Below, piece by piece: positions 27,050 to 36,326 of a DNA stretch of 64,000 bases. The stretch's first letter is position 1; the number at the start of each line of letters is the position of its first letter. Origin of the DNA: JAIVJZ01 sp035645695 (GTDB lineage Bacteria; Acidobacteriota; Blastocatellia; Pyrinomonadales; Pyrinomonadaceae); NCBI GenBank assembly GCA_035645695.1, contig DASQMC010000027.1, forward strand, positions 62,001-126,000, written 5' to 3'. Under the pieces are notes generated by a model, which saw only the letters and a program-made list of their open reading frames with translations, was not told the DNA's origin and made no database searches. The position numbers and the translations under genes are program-made.

Positions 27050-27186
27050 GCAGTAAGCAGTAAGCAGTGAGCAGTGAGCAGTGAGCAGTAAGCAGTAAGC
27101 AGAAAAGGCAGTCGAAGATGTTTCCTTCGACTGCCTTTTGTTTGTTTCTCTTCACTGCTCACTGCTTACTGCTTACTGCTCACTTC
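27043..27186. repeat. Heptamer-armed inverted repeat shared by convergent genes (unit AGTGAGC/AGTAAGC)
   Basis: The left arm has eight AGTGAGC or AGTAAGC units and the right arm four. The centre is an independent perfect 14-bp hairpin of AAAAGGCAGTCGAA. The left arm contains the TGA of the plus-strand gene. The right arm encodes the last residues (SEQ) and the TAA of hslO on the minus strand. Confidence 0.95.
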
Positions 27187-28096
27187 TTATTGCCAGAATG
27201 TTTTCCAAAGCGGCTTCGTCCAGCCGGTAGGTCTCGCTACAGAAGTGGCAGGTCATCGCCGCGCCTTTGTCCTCGCGCAGGATCGACTCCAGCTCCGTGC
27301 GGTCGATAGAAGAGATCAACGAGACGGCGCGCTCGTGCGAGCACGTACAGGCGAAACTGACGTGCTTCTCCTCCGACACCTCGAAGGGAATGTCGCCCAG
27401 CGCGGCGCGCAGCATGTCGCCGGGGCGCGCACCCTCGCGGATCAGTGTCGTGGTGTGTGGGCCGCGCCCGATTGCATTCTCGACGGCTGCGATGATTCTG
27501 TCGTCCGCCCCCGGCATCACCTGAATCATCAGGCCGCCCGCCGCCTCCACAAACGTCTCGCCCGTCGAGCGCGCTCGCATGTAGACGCCGAGCGTCACCG
27601 CCGAGGGAATCTGTTCCGACTTGGCGAGGTAATAAGCGAAGTCCTCGCCGATCTCGCCCGATACGATGGGGACTGATCCGCGATACGGGTCCGTGTACAA
27701 ACCGATCTCATAGCCCGATTCGTGCGTGACGTAAAACATCCCGTTGCCGACGACTGAACTTACGTCGAACTTGCCGTTACCGTTCAGGCCGGGATTCGCC
27801 TCCGGGTTGCGCACGTAGCCGCGCACCTGCCCGCGCGCGTTCGCCTCGGCCGTGATGCCGCCGACCGGCCCGTCGCAAACGATCTGCACCGTCAGGCGAT
27901 CCAGTTCCTTGAGTCCCGCGCCGAGCAGGAGCGCACCCGTCAACGTGCGGCCGAGCGCGGCCGCCACGGTCGGCGAAGTCTGGTGGCGCGAGACCGCTTC
28001 CGCCACGAGGTTTGTCGTCACCGCCGCCATGCAGCGCACGCCCCCGTCCGCGGCGGTCGCGCGCACGAGAGAGTCTTTATTCTGTTCTTCGCTCAA
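27173..28096 (-). CDS. hslO: Hsp33 redox-regulated chaperone
   Basis: 307 residues. An N-terminal Hsp33 core (NKDSLVRATAADGGVR) is followed by a linker and the redox switch Cys250-x-Cys252 (CTC) and Cys283-x-x-Cys286 (CHFC), which bind zinc when reduced and open under oxidative stress plus unfolding. The start is set at TTG 28096 because AGGGGAAGAAAA sits just before it; an ATG 48 bases further out lacks a site and overlaps a possible TATAAC element. The C-terminus is part of a heptamer repeat. Confidence 0.95.
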   Translation of the reverse strand: MSEEQNKDSLVRATAADGGVRCMAAVTTNLVAEAVSRHQTSPTVAAALGRTLTGALLLGAGLKELDRLTVQIVCDGPVGGITAEANARGQVRGYVRNPEANPGLNGNGKFDVSSVVGNGMFYVTHESGYEIGLYTDPYRGSVPIVSGEIGEDFAYYLAKSEQIPSAVTLGVYMRARSTGETFVEAAGGLMIQVMPGADDRIIAAVENAIGRGPHTTTLIREGARPGDMLRAALGDIPFEVSEEKHVSFACTCSHERAVSLISSIDRTELESILREDKGAAMTCHFCSETYRLDEAALENILAIRSEQ

Positions 28097-28360
28097 TTTT
28101 CTTCCCCTCGCTGTTATAATTACTTCACCCCGCGGGCAGTCCAAACAAAGTCCGGCTACATCTTGTGTTCGATAAAATTTTCCGGCGGCGAAACTGTTTT
28201 TTTACCCGCGCCGAAACCTTCGAGCCGCCCGCCAAAAAGGGGTGAAAAGAACTGTTTTGATGCTATAAAACGGGCTGAAGTTGGGTTAATGTAAACTCTT
28301 AAAGTGTCCACGATATTCCGCTGAAAAGAAAAGTTGATACAATATGTTGGGGCTAGGGTA

Positions 28361-28389
28361 TTGACAGCCACAGGCGTGCTATGTATACT
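28361..28389 (+). promoter_or_regulatory. Consensus sigma-70 promoter upstream of nrdJ
   Basis: TTGACA, 17 bases, TATACT: the best promoter match in the window. Predicted leader about 215 bases. I see no B12-box, so no evidence of a cobalamin riboswitch. The rest of 28097-28611 has no gene. Confidence 0.75.
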
Positions 28390-28611
28390 CCGCTCCGCTT
28401 GATGACGAGAACGTCTAAGGCCGACACGCCGCCGACTCCCGTAGGCGCGTTCGGCGCGGAAATCCATCGCTTAACGTCCAAGCCAACCGCAGTTTCCGTT
28501 AACACAATTTGTCCACGGCGCGCGTGCGCGTGCTGCCCGCGCCGGATTGAATAAAGCACAGACAAGGACTCGCGCGCCCAAAAATGCAGCGCGGGAAAGG
28601 CGAATTTGAAG

Positions 28612-31203
28612 ATGAGCACAGTAGTCGAGCCGAACGCCCCGCAAGGTAATCCGATTCCCAGCGCCGCCGCCCGCCGCGCCTCAAAGCAGAGCCTCGAACT
28701 CGGCCTGAACGCGCGCAAGGTGATTAGCAAACGCTATTCGCTCAAGGACGCGAAAGGGAATCCGATTGAAGAGTGGCCGGACGTGGTGCGCCGCGTCGTC
28801 GGCCATGTGAGCCTTGCGGAGACCGACTCTGAGAAGCGCGACGAATTCTACAGCCGCATGTCCGAGATCATGCTGCGGCGCGAGTTCGTCCCGAACACGC
28901 CCTGTCTCGTCAACGCCGGGAAGCCCAACGGCCAACTCGCCGCCTGCTTCGTCCTCGACGTGCCCGATTCGATTGCCGGTATCATGAAGACCGCCACCGA
29001 CGCCGCCATCATTCACCAGACGGGCGGCGGCACCGGTTTCACGTTCGAGAAATTGCGACCCGTCGGCGCGATGGTGCGCTCGACGCACGGCGTGGCTTCG
29101 GGGCCGGTCTCGTTCATGAACATCTTCAACACGACGACCGACACGGTGAAGCAGGGCGGCGTGCGGCGCGGCGCTAACATGGGGATCATGCGCGTCGATC
29201 ATCCGGACCTCCTCCGCTTCATCCACGCGAAGAACGACCAGACCAGCCTGACCAACTTCAACATCTCCGTCACCGTCACGGACGAGTTCTTCGACGCGGT
29301 GGAGCGGAAGGAATGGTATCAACTCAGTTTCGACGGCGAGGCGTGGACTGAGCCTGTTCACGACCCGGTCGCCAACGGCGACTACGCCGTCTATCGTCGC
29401 CCCGATGGTTCGACCGTCACCTTCCGCGACAAGGCCGCGTTCACGTCGGCCGATCTTTCGGACGCGTCGCGCGAAGAGCCGCCCAGCCCCGGTATGGTCT
29501 ACGCGCCGGACATCTGGAATCGTATCGTCGCCTCCGCGCACCGCTACGCCGAGCCGGGCGTCATCTTCATCGACGAAGTGAATCGCCATAACCACATGAT
29601 CAAAAGCATGGGGCCGATCTATGCGACGAACCCGTGCGCGGAGCAAGCGTTGCACTTCAACAACTCGTGCAATCTCGGGTCGGTTGACGTGGCAAAGTTC
29701 TACGACGCCGTGGAGCGCGTCGATTGGGAAGCCCTCGGTGAGACGATTCGCTGGAGCACGCGCTTTCTCGACAACGTGATCGACGTGTGCTCGTGGCCGC
29801 TGCCGGAAATCGACGACGTAGTAAAGCGCACACGCCCCGTCGGCCTCGGCGTGATGGGCTTCGCAGACCTCTGCCTCCAACTCGAAATCCCTTACGGCTC
29901 GCCGGAGTCGATAGATTTCATGGACGAGTTGATGAGCTTCGTGCGCCGCGAGGCGTGGCTTGAGTCGTGTCGTCTCGGCGCTGAGCGCGGCGTGTTTCCC
30001 GAATATCATCCGAACAAGGACGCCTACGACAAGTTCCTCGGCGAAGACATCGGCATTCCCGCCGACATGCTCACGCCGCGCAACTACGAGACGACCACCA
30101 TCGCGCCGACGGGCACGATCTCGCTCGTCGCCGAAACTTCCTCCGGCATCGAGCCGAACTTCTCCTGGGCTTATGTCCGGCAGGACACGCTCGGCAAACG
30201 CACATACGTCCACACGGTCGCCGCGCGTGCCCTCGGCATCGACGTTGACCAGACCGATCAGGCTTCGATTGATTACGCCTCCGAGTATGTCGTCGCGCAC
30301 GAGCACGAACTGCCCGGCTATTTCATTTCGGCGATGTCCATCAGCGCGGAGCAACACATACACGTGCTCGCCGCCGCGCAGCGTCACGTCGATAACGGCG
30401 TCTCGAAAACCTGCAACGGCGCGGCCGACGACACACTCGAATCGGTTGACCGCCTCTATCGTCTGGGGCGTGAACTCGGTTGCAAGGCCGTCAGTTATTA
30501 TCGCGACGGCTCGCGCGATTCGCAGGTGCTTTCCAGCATGAAGGGCGCGGAGCCGAAGGGCGAAGTGGCCTGCGACCCGGTCATCGTTACCGAAGCCGCT
30601 CAAGCTGAAACGCTCCTGGATGAGACGACGACGGGCGAGATCAACTACCCCTCCACGCAGACGCCGCGAGTTTCGACTTCCGCGGTCGCAGCCTCGCAGC
30701 CGATCCAGATCGAACGCCCGCGCGAATTGCAGGGCGCGACGTGGCGCATCCCGTTCGATGGTCAGAACCTTTATGTCACGGTCAATCACGATGGGAGCAT
30801 GATCCTCGAAGTCTTCGCGACCGGCCCCATTTCCGGCGGCGTCGGTTTGCTCGCCTCGAAGATGCTGCGCGGGGGATTCGAGGCGCGTGAGGTCGCGCGC
30901 AGTCTCAACAAAGTCATCGGCACGCACTCCGTCTGGTTCAACGAGCGCCTGCTGACCAGCCCCGAACAGGCCGTCGCCGAGTGCCTCCTGCTGACGAGCC
31001 GTCGTTTGCAGAATCAACCCGATTCGGCGCGCTCCGTCGCCTACGCGCAAACGGCCGCCGGTCAGGAAGTCACGGTCGCACAGGCGAAGCCCGCGAACAA
31101 CAACTACTCGCTCATCAGCGAATGCCCGGAATGTCGCGGCCAGCTCGAACATGCATCGGGTTGCGACTTCTGCCGCGACTGCGGTTACTCCAAGTGTAAG
31201 TAG
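28612..31203 (+). CDS. nrdJ: Adenosylcobalamin-dependent ribonucleotide reductase
   Basis: 863 residues from the ATG. Class II enzyme that reduces ribonucleotides using adenosylcobalamin, so it works with or without oxygen. Landmarks: PNTPCLVNAG, QTGGGTGFTFEKL, GGVRRGANMGIMRVDHPD, NPCAEQ and NSCNLGSVD in the catalytic barrel. A C-terminal TSCPD-type domain lies at about 700-800. A Cys-rich end, CPECRGQLEHASGCDFC then CGYSKC, is typical of the redox-active or zinc tail. A TTG six bases earlier is an equally possible start. Terminated by a strong hairpin. No other RNR is in the window. Confidence 0.95.
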   Translation: MSTVVEPNAPQGNPIPSAAARRASKQSLELGLNARKVISKRYSLKDAKGNPIEEWPDVVRRVVGHVSLAETDSEKRDEFYSRMSEIMLRREFVPNTPCLVNAGKPNGQLAACFVLDVPDSIAGIMKTATDAAIIHQTGGGTGFTFEKLRPVGAMVRSTHGVASGPVSFMNIFNTTTDTVKQGGVRRGANMGIMRVDHPDLLRFIHAKNDQTSLTNFNISVTVTDEFFDAVERKEWYQLSFDGEAWTEPVHDPVANGDYAVYRRPDGSTVTFRDKAAFTSADLSDASREEPPSPGMVYAPDIWNRIVASAHRYAEPGVIFIDEVNRHNHMIKSMGPIYATNPCAEQALHFNNSCNLGSVDVAKFYDAVERVDWEALGETIRWSTRFLDNVIDVCSWPLPEIDDVVKRTRPVGLGVMGFADLCLQLEIPYGSPESIDFMDELMSFVRREAWLESCRLGAERGVFPEYHPNKDAYDKFLGEDIGIPADMLTPRNYETTTIAPTGTISLVAETSSGIEPNFSWAYVRQDTLGKRTYVHTVAARALGIDVDQTDQASIDYASEYVVAHEHELPGYFISAMSISAEQHIHVLAAAQRHVDNGVSKTCNGAADDTLESVDRLYRLGRELGCKAVSYYRDGSRDSQVLSSMKGAEPKGEVACDPVIVTEAAQAETLLDETTTGEINYPSTQTPRVSTSAVAASQPIQIERPRELQGATWRIPFDGQNLYVTVNHDGSMILEVFATGPISGGVGLLASKMLRGGFEAREVARSLNKVIGTHSVWFNERLLTSPEQAVAECLLLTSRRLQNQPDSARSVAYAQTAAGQEVTVAQAKPANNNYSLISECPECRGQLEHASGCDFCRDCGYSKCK

Positions 31204-31277
31204 AGGCTTCAGGATTTTGTCTTGCGTATGGCCTATACGCGCCTGAGCGGGCTGGCCGGTCAACGACGGGATATACA

Positions 31278-31321
31278 TTCGGCTTCCGGGACATCGGCGT
31301 CCCGGAAGCCGAAATTTTTTT
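31278..31321 (+). terminator. Strong intrinsic terminator of nrdJ
   Basis: A 15-bp perfect stem (TTCGGCTTCCGGGAC) with a 6-base loop, followed by a run of eight T. The remainder of 31322-31644 shows no gene. Confidence 0.95.
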
Positions 31322-31644
31322 CGCTCCCCGGCGCATGCCTCTACAGACGGCTAACGTCCCCCATCAGTATTCCGGTCTTGTCGGACGCTGCCGCCGGTAG
31401 CATGGTAAGCAGCGCGGCATTTTGAGTTTCATAGTCTCTGCCTGCACCGGCCTGCGGCTGGCATGGAAGCGCGGGGCGTGTATTATGTGTATCGAATAAA
31501 TGAGAAACTCGGGGTTTAAGTAAGCGGGCGCGGGTAGAAAGCACAGGTAAGAAAACTTGCGCGCCTCCTTCGCCAAACTCGCGCGGCCTGTCAAGGTGGC
31601 AGGCAACGGGGTAGGCGCGGAAAATTTTAATGGAGAGATGAGAG

Positions 31645-32487
31645 ATGACAAGTATTCATCACCCGGACGTGCGGCGAATGTGGCTCGGGATAGTGCTGGT
31701 ATCGTTGGCCTGTTCTCTCACGATTTTTGCACAGGCGACCGCTCCCGCACCGCAACAGCGGGCGGACAATGAATATCAGGAAGGCGCGATTCTCTGGACG
31801 CAAACATCGGGCGAGGCGCGCGCGCTCGCTTATCAGGCTTTCACCCTTGCACGTATGATGCTGGATCGTGATCTGGTGTCGAATCGCCGGAGCAGGATGA
31901 GAAGGGCGGTTGTGGTCGATGCAGACGAGACGGTGCTGGATAACAGTCGCTACCAGGCCACGCTTCTGAAAAACCGGCAGAACTACGACGCGCGGACGTG
32001 GTCGGAATGGGTCAAGCGCGGCGAGGCCGAGGCCATACCCGGCGCGGTAGAGTTCCTACGCTACGCGGCGGCACGGGGCGTGCGCGTCTTCTACATAACT
32101 AATCGCAATTTGTCGGAGAAAGAAGCCACGGCCGCTAACTTGAAGAAGCTCGGTTTCCCCGACGTGAGCGGCGAGACCTTGCTCGTCAGAACCGACGCCA
32201 GGACTTCCAGTAAAGAGACGAGACGCAAGACTGTCGAGGCGAAGTTTCGCATCGTGCTGCTGATGGGCGATAACCTCAACGACTTCGCGGAAGTTTTCCA
32301 GCAGAGCAAGACGGTCGCGGATAGGCTGGCGGCGGTCGAGCGAAATAAGTCTCAGTTCGGCAAGCGGTTTATTGTTTTGCCCAACGTCATGTACGGAGAC
32401 TGGGAAAGCGCCGTCTACGACTATAATTTCAAACTCACGGAAGAAGAGAAAGCCGCGAAGAGGAAGAGCCTCTTAAGAACTTATTAA
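31645..32487 (+). CDS. Secreted class C acid phosphatase / 5'-nucleotidase (e(P4)-like)
   Basis: 280 residues. N-terminal hydrophobic segment (about 12-30) ending AQA fits a signal peptide. The first HAD motif is VVDADETVLDNS (Asp92, Asp94), the second an ITNRN pattern (near residue 152), and the last GDNLNDFAE. The DDDD-type layout and the context NEYQEGAILWTQTSGEARAL match lipoprotein e(P4)/acid phosphatase class C, which removes phosphate from nucleotides in the periplasm. A clear lipobox is not seen, so it may be soluble. GGAGAG lies eight bases upstream of the ATG. Monocistronic. Confidence 0.92.
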   Translation: MTSIHHPDVRRMWLGIVLVSLACSLTIFAQATAPAPQQRADNEYQEGAILWTQTSGEARALAYQAFTLARMMLDRDLVSNRRSRMRRAVVVDADETVLDNSRYQATLLKNRQNYDARTWSEWVKRGEAEAIPGAVEFLRYAAARGVRVFYITNRNLSEKEATAANLKKLGFPDVSGETLLVRTDARTSSKETRRKTVEAKFRIVLLMGDNLNDFAEVFQQSKTVADRLAAVERNKSQFGKRFIVLPNVMYGDWESAVYDYNFKLTEEEKAAKRKSLLRTY

Positions 32488-32689
32488 GAGTCCAGACCTG
32501 TACTGGCAGGCTCGACGAATAACGCGCATGTGCCGCCGTGCATGATGACCCTTACGGCCTGTTCATCCCTGGCGTGTTGCTTGCCCGGTAAGGACGGCTT
32601 CGAGGTTTGCAGGGTGCTCGCGCGCATCATTTACGGTAGGATTCGAGAGCGCGCTTCTCAACAATTGATTACAGGAGATTCTACAAATT

Positions 32690-33460
32690 ATGGAATGGCT
32701 GGCTGACCCGCAACTGTGGATTGCGTTTTTGACTTTAACGGTTTTGGAACTCGTCCTCGGTATCGACAACATCGTCTTTATCTCGATTCTGGCGGGCAAA
32801 CTGCCGTCCGAACAACAATCAAGAGCGCGTTATATCGGGTTGGCGCTGGCGCTGGCGATGCGCGTGATTTTGCTGTTTTCCCTGTCGTGGGTGATCGGTT
32901 TGACCGCGCCTTTATTTACCGTTTTCGGGCAGGAAATATCCGGGCGCGATCTGGTCTTGCTCATCGGCGGCCTGTTCCTGCTGGCGAAAAGCACGCACGA
33001 AATCCACGGCTCACTCGAAGGCGATGAAGGTCATAAGTCGGCGAAAATCTACCCGTCGTTTGCAGGCGTTCTCGTACAGATCGCGCTGCTCGACATCGTC
33101 TTCTCGCTCGATTCGGTGATCACGGCGGTCGGCATGGTTGATAATCTCTGGGTCATGATCGCGGCGGTGGTTGTGTCCATCGTTTTTATGATGGCTTTCG
33201 CGGGCAGCATCGGCTCATTCGTCCAAAAACATCCGACCATCAAGATGCTCGCCCTGTCGTTCTTAATACTCATCGGCGTCACGCTGATCGCCGAAGGTTT
33301 AGACCAGCACATCCCGAAGGGTTATATCTATTTTGCGATGGCGTTTTCGGTGCTCGTCGAAATCTTGAATCTGCGCCTGCGCAAAGCGAAGGCCGCGCCC
33401 GTGCATCTGCACAACCCTTACGACGACAAAGACGAAGCGAGGGCGTTGCAGATGGAATGA
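32690..33460 (+). CDS. TerC-family membrane protein
   Basis: 256 residues with seven to eight helices. Two internally related motifs are diagnostic: LELVLGIDNIVFIS (helix 1) and LLDIVFSLDSVITAVG (about residue 140), each with a membrane-buried acidic residue. TerC proteins are implicated in metal (Mn) export or metallation of secreted proteins. AGGAGA precedes the ATG. The yybP-ykoY manganese riboswitch that often precedes such genes is not recognisable in the 200-base leader. Monocistronic. Confidence 0.93.
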   Translation: MEWLADPQLWIAFLTLTVLELVLGIDNIVFISILAGKLPSEQQSRARYIGLALALAMRVILLFSLSWVIGLTAPLFTVFGQEISGRDLVLLIGGLFLLAKSTHEIHGSLEGDEGHKSAKIYPSFAGVLVQIALLDIVFSLDSVITAVGMVDNLWVMIAAVVVSIVFMMAFAGSIGSFVQKHPTIKMLALSFLILIGVTLIAEGLDQHIPKGYIYFAMAFSVLVEILNLRLRKAKAAPVHLHNPYDDKDEARALQME

Positions 33461-33628
33461 TTTGCCGCTTATTAAAGAGATGGTAAAAAGTTTCGCGGTA
33501 CGGCCGTCTGTATCAGTGATGAAATGTGATGGGAGCAACGTGATAGCGAACGCCGCGCAGGATGCTCGTGAAAGTTGTTGGGGAACCCGCACGCCTCAAG
33601 ACGATTCCTGCCGTCCGGCGAAAGCAAC

Positions 33629-34672
33629 ATGCAAAAACCAGATGTAGAAAATAGTGCCGATCTGAAGTCGAACTTCGAACTGCTGCATCGGAAGTGGTGG
33701 CCTTCGATCAAGAGCCTGATGTATGAAGTCGTGCGCGAGTCTTCTTCGGAAGGCACGCTGTTGCGAGAGATGTCGAATTATCATCTGGAGACGGGAGGCA
33801 AGCGCCTGCGCGCAATACTCCCCTTGTTGATTGCCGAGGCTCTGGGAGAAGACCCGCGCCGTGTGGTTCCTTTCGGAGCCGCGTGTGAGATGCTCCACAA
33901 TGCCTCTCTGATCCACGACGATCTACAGGACGGCGATGAATTTCGACGCGGGCAACCCGCGGTGTGGAAGAAATACGGGACGGCTCAGGCCATCAACCTC
34001 GGCGACGCCATGATCGCCCACACGATCCTGCTCATGCAACGGCTGGACGTTCCGGCAGCGTTGCGTGAGCGGGCGACGAGCCGGGTGCTGCTGGAAATGT
34101 TGCGAGTCATCGAAGGGCAAGTTCAGGAGTTGGATTTAAAGAGCCGCGCCGACGTAACACTCGCGGACTACATGCGGATTGTTGAGGACAAGACCGCGCG
34201 CCTGTTCTCGCTTCCGATGAGCGGCGCGGCGTTGTTGTGCGGCGTCTCCGAAGCGGTGCAGGAGGGTCTCATCGAGGCGGCGCGGCACATCGGCGTTCTC
34301 TTTCAGATTCAGGACGACATCCTCGACATCTACGGGGCGAAAGGTCGCAACATCCCGGGCGGCGACATAGGCGAAGGCAAGCGGAGCGTGCTGGTGGTGC
34401 ATTGTCTGGAGCGCATCGACGCCGGGGAGGCGACATGGCTCAAGGGCGTGCTCGATAAACCCCGCGACCGCACCGGCGCGGAAGACATAGCCGGGGTCAT
34501 GGCTATGTTTGAACGCGCAGGCTCTCTAACGTTTGCGTCCAAAGAGATCGCGCGACGCCGAACCGCCGCTCTCGAAGTGGCCGCGCTGGCCGATTATCCG
34601 GTCTTGCTGAAAGTGCTCGGCGAAGCCTGCGACCTCTTCCTCAAACCGATGGCTTCAATTGCTCGAACCTAG
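33629..34672 (+). CDS. Trans-isoprenyl diphosphate synthase
   Basis: 347 residues. Both aspartate-rich motifs are intact: HDDLQD (Asp97-Asp98-x-x-Asp101) and QDDILD (Asp229-Asp230-x-x-Asp233), which bind the diphosphate through magnesium. GGKRLRAILP and FQIQDDILDIYG are typical. Residues before the first motif are bulky (CEMLHNASLIHDD), consistent with a medium or long chain product such as a quinone side chain, which is inference. The start at 33629 is preferred over a TTG 54 bases earlier because conserved sequence begins later. It may be cotranscribed with the gene after it. Confidence 0.93.
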   Translation: MQKPDVENSADLKSNFELLHRKWWPSIKSLMYEVVRESSSEGTLLREMSNYHLETGGKRLRAILPLLIAEALGEDPRRVVPFGAACEMLHNASLIHDDLQDGDEFRRGQPAVWKKYGTAQAINLGDAMIAHTILLMQRLDVPAALRERATSRVLLEMLRVIEGQVQELDLKSRADVTLADYMRIVEDKTARLFSLPMSGAALLCGVSEAVQEGLIEAARHIGVLFQIQDDILDIYGAKGRNIPGGDIGEGKRSVLVVHCLERIDAGEATWLKGVLDKPRDRTGAEDIAGVMAMFERAGSLTFASKEIARRRTAALEVAALADYPVLLKVLGEACDLFLKPMASIART

Positions 34673-34736
34673 GTTCGCTATGCCGCGCGGCTGCGCCTTC
34701 GGCGTGTGCGTTGAGTTATACTGTCACGCAAATTCT

Positions 34737-35177
34737 ATGACAATCGAATGGGCGGCAGGGCAGACGGGAACGCATCAGGATCACGTCATCGCGCATGTGA
34801 TCGGCGCGACCGTGCTCGGTTATTTCGAGGCCGGCGACGCGCTGCACCTCTCGCTCGACATCAATTTCATCTGGACGATCTTCCCCGACGCCGAGATGGG
34901 ACTCCTGCCGCAATCGCTTGCGTTGAAGGAGTTAGAAGTGGACGACACGGAACGCGCGCGACTCGTCGACGAATTGCGGCGTCTTCACGACGGAGACACG
35001 GACGCCGAAACTTTCGCGCGCATCACGCCCGCCCCGCCGGGCTGCCTGATCGAAGAGGTGCGCTTGCTGTCGCGGGATGAAATGCGCAGGCTGGAAATTC
35101 AGGGCGAATCCGCCGGACTCGTCTTCGAGGCTTCGACGCTGACGGGCGAGATGAGCGTCGGCCGATTGCAGGTATGA
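34737..35177 (+). CDS. Hypothetical soluble protein
   Basis: 146 residues, mixed alpha/beta and acidic. It starts MTIEWAAGQTGTHQDHVIAH, with HVIGATVLGYFEAG next and a helical ARLVDELRRLHDGDTDAETF later. No membrane segment, cysteine cluster or catalytic motif. A TATACT fifteen bases before the ATG could be a -10 giving a very short leader. The family is not recognised. It is followed 29 bases later by another small acidic gene. Confidence 0.65.
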   Translation: MTIEWAAGQTGTHQDHVIAHVIGATVLGYFEAGDALHLSLDINFIWTIFPDAEMGLLPQSLALKELEVDDTERARLVDELRRLHDGDTDAETFARITPAPPGCLIEEVRLLSRDEMRRLEIQGESAGLVFEASTLTGEMSVGRLQV

Positions 35178-35206
35178 GGGTGAAGCAAATCAGGGAGGAG
35201 CGATAA

Positions 35207-35440
35207 ATGGTTTCTACGCAAACGGGCAACGGCCGGGATGAGAGTCAACGGTTGGAGTTTGACGCCGCGACGGAAGGGAATTCGGAGACCGCTAATGTAG
35301 GCGAGGGCGACACCTCGCTCGAAGAGACCGCCGCGCGCGAGCGCGATTACCTGCGCGGCCGGCTCCGCGACGAGTTGCGACGCGAGCCGACCGATGAAGA
35401 ACTCGACGAATGGCTACGCGAGCACACGGAAGGATACTGA
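35207..35440 (+). CDS. Small acidic hypothetical protein
   Basis: 77 residues. The N-terminal 45 are disordered and acidic. The C-terminal 32 form a helix pair (ARERDYLRGRLRDELRREPTDEELDEWLREH) resembling an adaptor or helix-turn-helix stub. A strong GGGAGGAG six bases upstream supports real translation. Probably in one unit with the gene before it. Function unknown. Confidence 0.7.
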   Translation: MVSTQTGNGRDESQRLEFDAATEGNSETANVGEGDTSLEETAARERDYLRGRLRDELRREPTDEELDEWLREHTEGY

Positions 35441-35449
35441 ATGGAAACG

Positions 35450-35522
35450 ATGAAGGCGGAACGCTGAACGCGGAAGTAAAAGCACATAGTCTTTACTTCC
35501 GCGTTCAGCGTTCCGCCTTCAT
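35450..35522. repeat. Heptamer-armed inverted repeat (units GATGAAG, GCGGAAC, GCTGAAC, GCGGAAG)
   Basis: A 31-bp perfect stem with an 11-base loop. Arms read as consecutive 7-base units, two carrying TGA. It fills the gap between convergent stop codons at 35440 and 35532. Confidence 0.95.
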
Positions 35523-35531
35523 GGTTTTCAC

Positions 35532-36170
35532 TTATGGCGCGGGTTCGACCGTCAATTTGTTGTCGATATTGCGGACGCCGCGCACTGCGTTGGCGAGGCG
35601 CGCGGCGCGATCTTTGGCCGCTTGAGATTTGACCGAGCCGATGAGCGTCGCCTTGCCGCCGACTACGGTGACGGTGATGCCGACGAGTTCGGGGTCTTCG
35701 GTGTAGCTCTTGTTGATGCGGGATTCAAGCGTGGCGTCGTCCGTGCCTGCGTTGGCCGGGGGCGCGGTCGTGGTGACGACCGGCGCGGACGTGGCGGGCG
35801 CGGGTTGTTCGATGATGACGGGCGCGGGCTGCGTCTGCGCGGGCTGTTGCACGATGATGGGCGGCTGCTGCACGGGCTGTTGTTGCGGCATGACGAGCGG
35901 CGTCGGCGCGGTCGGGAGCGGCGTCGGCGGCGCGGTGGCGATGTTGACGTTGGTGTTCGTCGCGTCCGTCCCGCTGTTCATCCAGAAGAATAGAATGAGC
36001 GCCGTGGCCGCGATGGCGACCAGCGCGACGATGGCGACGGTGGCCGTGGAGAATCCGCCCCGATCAGGATCGTGGCCGCGCGTCGTGCGCGTGTAAACTT
36101 CCTCGCGTCGCGCGGTCGGCGTCTCTACCACCACGCGGCTGCGGCGTTGCTGCTCTTCGTCGTGTGACAT
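35532..36170 (-). CDS. Membrane-anchored BON-domain protein
   Basis: 212 residues. A short cytoplasmic N-terminus, one membrane helix (about 43-66), then a long Pro/Gln/Thr-rich linker (about 75-135) and one BON domain at the C-terminus (about 140-210): LESRINKSYTEDPELVGITV and AANAVRGVRNIDN-like spacing. BON domains are thought to bind phospholipid in the envelope, as in OsmY. The domain would sit outside the membrane. Second gene of a minus-strand pair after the glycine-zipper protein. Confidence 0.88.
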   Translation of the reverse strand: MSHDEEQQRRSRVVVETPTARREEVYTRTTRGHDPDRGGFSTATVAIVALVAIAATALILFFWMNSGTDATNTNVNIATAPPTPLPTAPTPLVMPQQQPVQQPPIIVQQPAQTQPAPVIIEQPAPATSAPVVTTTAPPANAGTDDATLESRINKSYTEDPELVGITVTVVGGKATLIGSVKSQAAKDRAARLANAVRGVRNIDNKLTVEPAP

Positions 36171-36278
36171 AAGGGTTCGTCTCCTGATAAATGGTTTGGT
36201 CGGAATTTAATGCGCGCGAGGTTGGAATAAAATTGCCGACCTTTGTTACGAGGTCGATTATAGCAGGGAGACGCGAAA

Positions 36279-36310
36279 GAGAGTGGCCGTTGGAATGAAC
36301 GGCCACTCTC
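36279..36310 (-). terminator. Hairpin after the glycine-zipper gene
   Basis: A 13-bp perfect stem (GAGAGTGGCCGTT) with a 6-base loop, 17 bases downstream of the minus-strand stop at 36327. No long T-run. Confidence 0.75.
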
Positions 36311-36326
36311 TCGCGTGTTTGTCTGT

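Noticed and set aside
25075..27186. CRISPR array
   Set aside because: Repeats are 7-base tandem units without spacers and in inverted orientation; no cas genes.
28390..28611. Cobalamin riboswitch upstream of nrdJ
   Set aside because: No B12-box or other conserved element, only a sigma-70 promoter.
28681..31278. 865-residue open frame on the minus strand opposite nrdJ
   Set aside because: Shadow of the class II reductase. GC-rich codons keep the antisense frame open and there is no domain in it.
32488..32689. yybP-ykoY manganese riboswitch upstream of TerC
   Set aside because: The conserved core sequences are not seen in the leader.
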